Assembly (NCBI GenBank): GCA_016784425.1
Contig: JADHUQ010000086.1
Span: 1-9,719 of the forward strand
Length of the DNA: 9,719 nucleotides
Reading direction: 5' to 3'
Source: Candidatus Delongbacteria bacterium
GTDB lineage: Bacteria > CAIWAD01 > BS150m-G50
In this document: piece after piece, positions 1-6,610 of the stretch
Layout: each line of letters begins with the position of its first letter
How positions within the stretch are numbered: the first letter of the stretch is position 1
Notes under the pieces: model-generated
Told to the model about the DNA's origin: nothing
The model's input: the letters and a program-made list of their open reading frames with translations, nothing else
Database searches by the model: none
Translations under genes and position numbers: made by a program

Positions 1-557
1 CCCTTGTCGCGCGCTATACCGATTTCCAGCGGCTTGATCTTGAGGGGTTACATATTCATGCAGGCGCCTGGGTAGATCCGGTCGATCCCTTCCGGGAGTG
101 TGGCTTCGAGATGAGCGAGGGGGGCGCCACCCTGTTGACGATTGACAATGATCAGGTGCTGGTGGTTGAGGGGGCCGGTTTCATCGACTCCTACTACGAT
201 AGCGCTTTTAATGTCCACAAGACCAACGACCAGGGGCGTGTTACCTTCAACAACTTTTTTGGCGATCTGGCGGGCCAGCTTTCCGAAAATGATCCCTACG
301 AAAGGGTCGACTGGTTCGGACCGTTGATCCCGGTCTGGAATTTCACCATCCTTTATGACGAAGTGAGTCACGAAGTTCTGCTGGAGTGGGATTACCAGAG
401 CAATGTTGATCAATTCAACATCTATCGCAGTAGTATTCCGAACTTCCAACCTTCGCCGGCGATCCTTTATGATACTACCGGCGACCGCAGCTATAGCGAC
501 TACATCGCCGGTGAACAGTATTATTTCTACCGGGTAACAGCGGAACGGGCGGAGTAA
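1..557 (+). CDS. Probable exported protein with FnIII-like C-terminal domain (5' partial)
   Basis: The frame is open from the left edge (first full codon at position 3) to a TAA at 555-557, giving 184 residues of a longer protein. The first internal ATG is at 111, but the frame continues upstream in the same style, so the true start lies outside the window. The last 70 or so residues (from about nt 336) have a fibronectin type III pattern: 'VLLEWDYQSNVDQFNIYRSS', then a 'YDTTG..SYSDY' turn and a final 'YYFYRVTAE' strand. Such domains are common near the C-terminus of secreted or surface proteins in FCB-group bacteria. The preceding 110 residues are acidic and aromatic-rich, and I do not recognise them. 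No catalytic motif is visible. Function unknown; extracellular location is inferred from the FnIII-like domain only, because any signal peptide is outside the window. Confidence 0.75.
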   Translation, partial: LVARYTDFQRLDLEGLHIHAGAWVDPVDPFRECGFEMSEGGATLLTIDNDQVLVVEGAGFIDSYYDSAFNVHKTNDQGRVTFNNFFGDLAGQLSENDPYERVDWFGPLIPVWNFTILYDEVSHEVLLEWDYQSNVDQFNIYRSSIPNFQPSPAILYDTTGDRSYSDYIAGEQYYFYRVTAERAE

Positions 558-562
558 AGGGG

Positions 563-585
563 AGGCGCTACTCTGCCAGTAGCCT
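563..585 (+). terminator. Possible terminator hairpin after the FnIII-like gene
   Basis: Six bases after the TAA, GCTACT (567-572) pairs with AGTAGC (578-583) around the loop CTGCC. It is followed by a pyrimidine-rich stretch (TCCTCTTCCTCT, 588-599) rather than a clean T run. The position fits a terminator, but the tail is weak, so it could be another stem in the structured leader that follows. Confidence 0.3.
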
Positions 586-629
586 GGTCCTCTTCCTCTG
601 TCGGCTGAACATTTATTGGGTAACTTGAA

Positions 630-716
630 AGCGAATAGCTTACGCTGCTAACCGGGCATACAAGGCTGTGAACCTCCACGGTTAGCCTGGAGGCATGACA
701 CACCCTGAATAACAGG
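630..716 (+). promoter_or_regulatory. Structured leader with competing stems upstream of the phosphoesterase
   Basis: The 169-base gap 558-726 has no plausible gene. It holds AGCG/CGCT (630-633 with 643-646), GCTAACC/GGTTAGC (647-653 with 680-686), CCTCCA/TGGAGG (673-678 with 688-693) and CCTG/CAGG (704-707 with 713-716). The second and third stems interlock and cannot both form as simple hairpins, and the fourth overlaps the ribosome-binding site. This resembles an attenuator or other cis-regulatory leader, but it matches no riboswitch class I can name. Short inverted repeats also occur by chance, so this is a weak call. Confidence 0.3.
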
Positions 717-717
717 A
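714..717 (+). promoter_or_regulatory. Ribosome-binding site AGGA for the ATG at 727
   Basis: AGGA lies 9 bases before ATG 727. This supports translation starting at 727, upstream of the in-frame TGA, and not at the TTG at 784, which has only a weak AGG (772-774) before it. The site matters because it argues that the conserved N-terminal metal-binding segment belongs to the gene. Confidence 0.55.
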
Positions 718-726
718 TTCAACGGA

Positions 727-1590
727 ATGGGAACTTGTTTTTTTGTTTCCGACCTGCATGGAGATCCGGACAGGTATTGAAAATTGTTCCACGCGATTGC
801 GGCGGAAAAACCGGCAGCACTTTTTATGGGGGGTGATCTCCTCCCTTCCGGCCTGAACCTGGCTATTGCCGGGGATGATACCCTTACCAACTTCTTCCAG
901 GAGATCCTCCTGCAGGGATTCCGGAAACTCCGTCAGGAGATGGGCGAACAGTACCCGCCGGTATTTCTGATCCTCGGCAACGACGATGGCCTGCATGAGG
1001 AGGCTGATGTTATTGCGGCGGAAGCAGAAAAGCTCTGGGTGTACAGTCACAACCGGGTGGTCCAGTTCGGCAACTTCAGTGTCTGCGGCTACTCTTTTGT
1101 ACCGCCGACACCGTTTCAGTTGAAGGACTGGGAACGTTACGATGTCAGTCGTTATGTAGACCCGGGAGCTGTGTCACCGGAGGAGGGATTCCACTCGGTT
1201 GAGATTCAACCCAACCTCGTGAGATATGCCACCATCAAGAAAGATCTGGAGGAGTTGGCAGGTGACCGTAATCTCGCCCGTACGATCTTCCTGTTCCACA
1301 CCCCACCCTACCGGACCAACCTCGACCGGGCAGCCCTCGATGGCAAAATAATCGATCATGTCCCACTCGATCTGCATGTGGGGAGTATTGCCGTGCGACG
1401 CTTTATCGAACAGCGGCAGCCACTCCTCACCCTGCATGGACATATCCATGAATCGGCCCGGCTTATGGGTGATTGGAAGGATGAAATCGGGGAAACACCG
1501 GTCTACTCAGCTGCACACGATGGGGTTGAACTGGCGCTGGTCCGTTTTGACCCGGAGAATCCTGCCGCAAGCAGCCGGGAGTTGATCTAG
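727..1590 (+). CDS. Calcineurin-like metallophosphoesterase with an in-frame TGA at codon 18
   Basis: Read through the TGA (778-780), the frame encodes 287 residues ending at TAG 1588-1590. It shows the full dimetal set of the calcineurin-like phosphoesterase superfamily in order: D9-x-H11 ('VSDLHG'), 'GGD' with D37, 'GND' with N85, H191 in 'FHTPPYR', and 'GHIH' at 238-241. The family hydrolyses phosphate mono- or diesters; the substrate here is unknown, and no signal peptide is seen, so it is probably cytoplasmic. The segment before the TGA supplies D9 and H11, so a product restarted at TTG 784 (268 aa) would lack two metal ligands. Either this is a fresh pseudogene or sequence error, or the UGA is read through. 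The residue here is not catalytic in the family as far as I recall, which favours mutation over selenocysteine. The only defect is this codon. The stop lies 14 bases from the stop of the convergent operon. Confidence 0.8.
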
Positions 1591-1604
1591 GAGGCCTGTC
1601 CGCT

Positions 1605-4600
1605 TTATCTCCTCACGAAGCTCCCCAGAGCCAGCGGCCGGGCTGCATCGGTCACAGCACCGATCTTAGCCGCGTAGCTGGTGCGACTGGCAATATCTTC
1701 GTCCGTGATCAGGTGGATATCCAGCAATCCATCCGTTTTAATACCGGTGCGCATGTAGTTCATCTGGCTCAGGCTCAGGCTCCAACCTTCAAGCCAGTTC
1801 ATCAGATCCAGCCGCTGCGTCTCAGTTCCGTCAAAATGAATCAGGATGTCAATGTCACTACCCGGTCCCGCAGTTGCGTTTTTTGTACGTCCGAACAGAT
1901 AAAGACCTTTAACACCAAATCGGGCGGTATCCAGATTTGCAGCCAGTCCCTCCACATTGCGCAGGCGCCAACGCCAGTGGACATCGGTTTTGATACTTCG
2001 GGCGAAACTTTCATTTTTTCTGGGGGTCTTTTCAGGCGCACCGGAAGGTTCAGCGATGATAGCCACTGCTTCTTCCTCTTCGGCGTTCATCAGCACTTTC
2101 AGGATATTGCCATTGGTGACGGCGGTGATGTCAATCACCCTGATCACCTGCTCCAGGTGACCGGCATCCGGTAGAATCTCGGTCAGGATATTGGGGGAGC
2201 CTTCGAGGAACTCTTCGTTGAAAACGATCCCATGGTCATCCGGATAGAGCGGGAGATAGCGGATATTCGCTTCAACCAGATCCTGGAAGAAATGGGTGCC
2301 GAAGGAGAGATCCGGCACATAGTCTTTTTTCTGACGGGCAATCTCGATCAGCATCGAGGTATTGTTGATCTCGGAATAGGTGACGCTGACTCCCAGCTTG
2401 ATATCACCGCGACTACCCCAGCGCCCCGGCCCCAGCAGGATGAACTGACGTTTTGGTAATATCTGATTCAACCTGCCGATGGTGCGCCCCACTGCCAGCA
2501 GCTCCTGGTGATCGGCGATCTCACTGTATTGTTGCGGTACCACATAAACCAGGTGGGTGATATCCGATACGAGACCGTTGGTAACATAACGATTTGCAGA
2601 GAAGATCAGCTTTTCGGGAGGGATGTCCCGCGGAATGATTGCCCGGCGACTGTCCTCGCTGTAACTCTGGGTGCGACACTGCAACAGGTAGAGATTCTCG
2701 CCGTCATGGGCGAACTCAATGTCGATGGGATGGTCGTATGTTTCATTCAGGGTTTTGAGCATCTCATAGATCTGCTCCACAAAACTGGTGTGCCTCAGCA
2801 AACCCTCCATGGTGACGACCAGGTAATCCTGCTCAAAGTCAGTCCCCAATGGCCGTGCAGGCTGGATGCGGTCGTTCTTGAAAACGGATATCAGCTGGTT
2901 GAAATAGGGAAATTCCGCACCATGTTTTTTCAGGAACTGGCGAATGTCAACAGTCTCAAATGTGCGCGTTTTCAGATTGATGGCATCAAAGAACCGCGGT
3001 GAGTAACGCACTATCTCATCATGGGTGACATTGATGCGGAGGCGTGGTTGACCGGGTGCAAACATGATCGGGTAATCGTCACTCAACCGGTCCACCGCAC
3101 GGGTACCGAGACCGGGTACGATGCGAATCAGACCATCTTCCCGTTTGATACGGCTTGACCAGCGAAATTCGTTATGGCTGAAGGCTACCCCACCCAGAGC
3201 TGGAAAGAAATAATCACCCACCTGTTTTCCCACCACCTCCTGGATCATTATTCCCATCTCTTCGTGGTAGTCCAGCAGTCCTCTTTCGGAGCGATACTCG
3301 ATCGGATCTGGTCCGAAGGTTGAGGCATACACTTCAGAGATAGCGTCCATGAGCTGGTTGAGACGCTCCTCCATCGTACCCTGGTTGGCGATAAACAGGC
3401 TTTTGTACTTGCCGGCGAAAGCGGTGCCGAGGCGATCCTCCAGCAGGCTGGAACTACGAATAATCAGCGGTACCGGACCGAAATCGTTGAGCGCCAGCGA
3501 CAGACCCTTGACAATCTCCGGGTCGAAGGCGGAGTTTTTAAAAACGTGAACCACATAGGGATATTCTTTTCTGACCTGAGCAATATCTTTGTATTTCTGC
3601 TCGACAATATCTTCCAGGTAGTTGTAACTGGTGAAATTGCGCAGTCCATCCGAAGTGATATACCAGGTTTTGGGTGTTTTGATATTTTTGAAAAGTTCAT
3701 TTTCCTCAGAAGCATTAACCAGAATCTGCTTCGCCAGGAAAAGACCTGCGCTTTTACCACCCAGCTTGCCATGACTATCCTGGGGGTAGATTATACGCTG
3801 CATGAAGACATTGAAATCTTTTACATGGATATAATTCTTGGCGATATTGAAGAAACTGGGTTGATCGCTCAGCATCCGCCGGATCAGCGATACACGGAAA
3901 CTCATCTCACGCTGGGTTGACAGTTTCACCCCCTGCGCTGTCAGGTGATAATAGCGTTCAATCACGCTGCTGATTTCCGCCAGGGTTGAACCGGTGTCTT
4001 CCAGTGTGTCAACGAGAAAACTGGAACGGTCTTCCTGAATCCACTTCTGGATACTGGTGAGAATCTCGCTTTCACTCAGATGTTGGCTGGCCACTTCGAA
4101 GATCCGCCGGCTCAACTCGGGCATATCATTGCTGACTTTTTTAACAAAGGGGAAGTTTGTTTCACCCAGTAATCCACCATCGTTAAGGGAAACCGGGCTG
4201 AACAGCTCCAGCAGCGGCTCCGCTTCCTGGATACCACTCCAGCAGAGGGAGTTGACCATTTTGCGCGAAATCCTGATCAACAGCTTGATGTCGGTTCTCT
4301 CGAGCAGTTCGAGGATTGTGTCCCATTCCTGTTTCCGTTTGCTCACCTGACCTTTCTGGTTTTCGAATATCTCCTTCAGCTGCTGATGGAAGAGGTAATT
4401 ACCCAGCTGCGCGGCGATAGCATCCAATAACTTGCGTTCATCATCGTTGAAGGGTCCCTCCTCAGCCTGAGGGCGTTCTTCCAGATAATACACACTGATT
4501 ATCCCAACGGCTTCATTCTGTGTCATGATCTCTGCAGATTGGAACCATTCTGTCTCGACAAAGCCATCGGTCTGAAAGGCGCAATCCTGGAGTTTGATAC

Positions 4601-4784
4601 TCACCTGACAGACGTCAGGATATTGCCACCCATTTTGAATTGCCTGGATAACTCCCGGACAGATATCCTGCAGTGTCGCATCCGGCTGGCTGAGCAGCTC
4701 CTGTACTTCATATAGGCAGTTAAGCTCTTTGGCGCGTTCCTTCAGATCGCTGGTGAGTTTGTCCAGATTATCTTTGGTTATCAT
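1605..4784 (-). CDS. GAF-like / PEP synthase-type ATP-binding domain / nucleotidyltransferase fusion protein
   Basis: 1059 residues, no signal peptide or membrane segment. Residues about 15-145 resemble a GAF sensor, followed by a helical linker with coiled-coil character. About 340-705 is a PPDK_N (PpsA-type) ATP-binding domain: 'LGGKSAGL' with K344, 'RSSSLLED' with R443, 'GIMIQEVVG' at 511-519, and E690 and Q702 ('DIEFA', 'LLQCR') spaced as in dikinases. No swivelling phosphohistidine domain or PEP/pyruvate barrel follows. About 730-850 is a module shared with the upstream protein ('GPGRWGS' near 785-791, 'THFF' 830-833). Residues about 935-1035 look like a Pol-beta nucleotidyltransferase: 'LFGRTKN', 'SDIDILIHF' with D977 and D979, and a third acidic residue D1022 in 'LLDIHLI'. 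The usual GS of the motif is GR here. AGGA at 4791-4794 lies 6 bases before the ATG. Last gene of the operon; stop TAA. Substrates unknown; a sensing and signalling enzyme is inferred. Confidence 0.85.
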   Translation of the reverse strand: MITKDNLDKLTSDLKERAKELNCLYEVQELLSQPDATLQDICPGVIQAIQNGWQYPDVCQVSIKLQDCAFQTDGFVETEWFQSAEIMTQNEAVGIISVYYLEERPQAEEGPFNDDERKLLDAIAAQLGNYLFHQQLKEIFENQKGQVSKRKQEWDTILELLERTDIKLLIRISRKMVNSLCWSGIQEAEPLLELFSPVSLNDGGLLGETNFPFVKKVSNDMPELSRRIFEVASQHLSESEILTSIQKWIQEDRSSFLVDTLEDTGSTLAEISSVIERYYHLTAQGVKLSTQREMSFRVSLIRRMLSDQPSFFNIAKNYIHVKDFNVFMQRIIYPQDSHGKLGGKSAGLFLAKQILVNASEENELFKNIKTPKTWYITSDGLRNFTSYNYLEDIVEQKYKDIAQVRKEYPYVVHVFKNSAFDPEIVKGLSLALNDFGPVPLIIRSSSLLEDRLGTAFAGKYKSLFIANQGTMEERLNQLMDAISEVYASTFGPDPIEYRSERGLLDYHEEMGIMIQEVVGKQVGDYFFPALGGVAFSHNEFRWSSRIKREDGLIRIVPGLGTRAVDRLSDDYPIMFAPGQPRLRINVTHDEIVRYSPRFFDAINLKTRTFETVDIRQFLKKHGAEFPYFNQLISVFKNDRIQPARPLGTDFEQDYLVVTMEGLLRHTSFVEQIYEMLKTLNETYDHPIDIEFAHDGENLYLLQCRTQSYSEDSRRAIIPRDIPPEKLIFSANRYVTNGLVSDITHLVYVVPQQYSEIADHQELLAVGRTIGRLNQILPKRQFILLGPGRWGSRGDIKLGVSVTYSEINNTSMLIEIARQKKDYVPDLSFGTHFFQDLVEANIRYLPLYPDDHGIVFNEEFLEGSPNILTEILPDAGHLEQVIRVIDITAVTNGNILKVLMNAEEEEAVAIIAEPSGAPEKTPRKNESFARSIKTDVHWRWRLRNVEGLAANLDTARFGVKGLYLFGRTKNATAGPGSDIDILIHFDGTETQRLDLMNWLEGWSLSLSQMNYMRTGIKTDGLLDIHLITDEDIASRTSYAAKIGAVTDAARPLALGSFVRR

Positions 4785-4799
4785 CTGTTTTCCTGATTA

Positions 4800-4843
4800 T
4801 TCCCCGGCCACTGCGACCATCCACCTTAACCAGCAGCGGGGAA
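4800..4843 (-). promoter_or_regulatory. Intercistronic inverted repeat before the fusion-protein gene
   Basis: TTCCCCG (4800-4806) pairs with CGGGGAA (4837-4843). A further CTGC/GCAG (4811-4814 with 4833-4836) extends the stem across a one-sided 4-base bulge. It fills much of the 93-base gap between the two ATP-binding-protein genes and ends 5 bases before the ribosome-binding site at 4791-4794. It may set mRNA stability or translation of the last gene. No T run follows, so it does not look like a terminator. Confidence 0.35.
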
Positions 4844-4877
4844 TCCACCCTGACCAACCGGACAAAGGTCGTCTCCG

Positions 4878-6533
4878 TTACGCTGCCTGCCGGTCCAGCC
4901 ACTCCCAGTCAACCTGGTACCTGCCTGTCAAAGGTAAGGAAAAGTAACAGACATTAAAACTGGTCAGATTATGAAAGAAATGTGATCCCTGACTCAGCTC
5001 GACATTGATGTTTTCCTGGGTAGCCTCGATGATTGTCCTGGCACCGGAAATCTGTCCCCAGTCTACCGGTATTCCCAGCCAGGGATCTGAACTGCCCCAG
5101 CGACCGAATCCGATCAGGAGATATTCCCGCTCCTCAGCCAGCAGCTGCTTGTTCATCTCTTCCAGTTCCCTGCTCACCTGTGGGGAGTGTTCCGGTTTAA
5201 ACATATCCGGTTTCACATAGACGATATCGCGGATGGTGTCGTACCTGCCGTTTCCGAGTGTACTCTCTGAGGCGGCCAGATTCTCCACTGCGGACAGCTC
5301 TTCCGGAGTTATTTCGATCTCCTCTGTGGATACCACCATGGGGCGCACCTGGAGGAAACTGAAGCGGTGCGGTGTTCCGGTGGGAGGGGCTTCATCGAAA
5401 GTCATGGCGAACTCGATCTCCACAGGGGCTTTCAATCTGGATTCGCTGAGCGCCAGCAGCTGCTTGAGCAGATCGTTAAGCGGGATGGTCTCAATCTGCA
5501 GCAGTGGTGCGAAGGTGAGAATGCGGGGACCGTTGTTGCCGATGCCAATGGTCAGGCGATCGGAATTGCGATCCAGGGTGGAGGCTAGATGCTTGATTGT
5601 TCCATCACTCTCAGCTACGGTAATGTTGCACTCGACCAGGTATTCGGTTTCCCCGATCGGATCCCAGGCGGGTGGCTTTCCCATATTTACCGCCCAGAAC
5701 TCGGTCTGGGTCTGCTTCAGCATCTGATCCAGTGTACCATAAGGGGGTTTAACCCTGGGGAGGGCCGGTGAGTATGACCAGGAACCACCACCATCGACAA
5801 TAGTCTTACCCAGGGCCAGGTTGACAACGCCCTGTTCCGGCAGGGCGCGACCCATGGGATAGAAATTGAAAGAGCGACCGACACCGGAAAGTTCCGAGTA
5901 GAAACGATTCTCATGCCTCTGCCCGGCTACCTCCTGGATTATTACCGCCATCTTTTCGGACTCTATTTTATGCCGGGTGGCTTTCATGTAATCCCGGGCA
6001 GCTTTGAAATAGGTGGAGGCGTAGACAAAAATGATCGCTTCCACCAGTTTACGAAACCGGGTGTCGGTATCCGGTTGATTATTGGGGGTCATTTTTGTGC
6101 CGTAGATCCCGGCGAACGGCTCGTACATGGCGTCTTCCAGCAGGCTGGAAGAGCGAACAGCCAGCGGTCGGTGTACCTCAGCCACCAGCGCGCGGAGATC
6201 TCCCAGTATTTCGAACGGGAGACTGGCCTGCTGAAAGGCATGTGCTATGCGATCGTCCAGGGCGGTGGAGAGAGCAATCTCATGGAGATTGTTACGCTCC
6301 ATGAACGCGTCAAAAATGTCTGTTCTGATGACGGTAAAAGTGGGTACGGCAACCGTAATCTGAGGAAAAGTCTTTGAGTCAAAAGCGGTTCGGAGTAGCT
6401 CGTTGATATTGCACAGACCCTGGGCTTTACCACCCAGTGAACCTGTGCCGATAAAACTTACACAACTATCAGACTCTAAGAACCTGCGGTTGAAGCGGGG
6501 CAGACTTTCCGGTGTTGTTTCCTGCGAAGACAT
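4878..6533 (-). CDS. PEP/pyruvate-binding (PPDK_N) domain protein, stand-alone
   Basis: 551 residues from ATG 6533; an ATG at 6542 would add three residues, but its ribosome-binding site would be only 1 base away. Residues about 30-400 form a PpsA/PPDK-type ATP-binding domain: 'SLGGKAQGL' near 32-40, 'AVRSSSLLED' with R127, 'MAVIIQEVAG' near 195-204, E374 in 'EIEFA', and Q395 in 'FLQVRP'. A 9-residue insertion separates the last two motifs compared with the downstream paralogue. Residues about 430-540 are the module shared with that paralogue: 'GFGRWGSSDPWLGIP' and 'GSHFF' (516-520). No phosphohistidine domain and no PEP-binding barrel, so it cannot be a complete PEP synthase (about 800 aa). 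Middle gene of the operon: 77 bases after glutamate dehydrogenase, 93 before the fusion-protein gene. Cytoplasmic; its acceptor is unknown. It may work with the downstream paralogue (inference). Confidence 0.85.
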   Translation of the reverse strand: MSSQETTPESLPRFNRRFLESDSCVSFIGTGSLGGKAQGLCNINELLRTAFDSKTFPQITVAVPTFTVIRTDIFDAFMERNNLHEIALSTALDDRIAHAFQQASLPFEILGDLRALVAEVHRPLAVRSSSLLEDAMYEPFAGIYGTKMTPNNQPDTDTRFRKLVEAIIFVYASTYFKAARDYMKATRHKIESEKMAVIIQEVAGQRHENRFYSELSGVGRSFNFYPMGRALPEQGVVNLALGKTIVDGGGSWSYSPALPRVKPPYGTLDQMLKQTQTEFWAVNMGKPPAWDPIGETEYLVECNITVAESDGTIKHLASTLDRNSDRLTIGIGNNGPRILTFAPLLQIETIPLNDLLKQLLALSESRLKAPVEIEFAMTFDEAPPTGTPHRFSFLQVRPMVVSTEEIEITPEELSAVENLAASESTLGNGRYDTIRDIVYVKPDMFKPEHSPQVSRELEEMNKQLLAEEREYLLIGFGRWGSSDPWLGIPVDWGQISGARTIIEATQENINVELSQGSHFFHNLTSFNVCYFSLPLTGRYQVDWEWLDRQAA

Positions 6534-6543
6534 ATACAGCATT

Positions 6544-6548
6544 CTCCT
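6544..6548 (-). promoter_or_regulatory. Ribosome-binding site AGGAG that favours the start at 6533
   Basis: On the minus strand AGGAG is followed by A-ATG (start 6542, spacing 1) and then ATG at 6533 (spacing 10). A spacing of 1 is not usable for normal initiation, so the second ATG ('MSSQETT') is the likely start. Confidence 0.6.
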
Positions 6549-6610
6549 GAAATGGTTTGCCAGGATCCTGCCTGCTTATCGTTCCGGCAAAATCACCCTG
6601 TTCGCAGCGA

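Noticed and set aside
48..449. 133-residue minus-strand reading frame opposite the FnIII-like gene
   Set aside because: The plus frame is open from the window edge and ends in a recognisable FnIII-like domain; the minus frame has no recognisable motif.
778..780. Genome-wide reassignment of TGA to a sense codon
   Set aside because: Glutamate dehydrogenase stops at TGA exactly after its conserved 'CKDRGWI' end, so TGA works as a stop in this organism.
1591..1604. Bidirectional terminator between the convergent genes
   Set aside because: The gap is only 14 bases and has no hairpin or T run; termination signals, if any, must lie inside the coding regions.
5233..5727. Plus-strand reading frames opposite the PEP-binding protein genes (for example 1713-2174, 2508-3002, 5233-5727, 6557-7228)
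   Set aside because: All are shadows of long, well-supported minus-strand genes with conserved motifs.
6561..6570. Palindrome CAGGATCCTG between glutamate dehydrogenase and the next gene
   Set aside because: A single 10-base palindrome with no repeated half sites nearby is easily chance and has no clear role.
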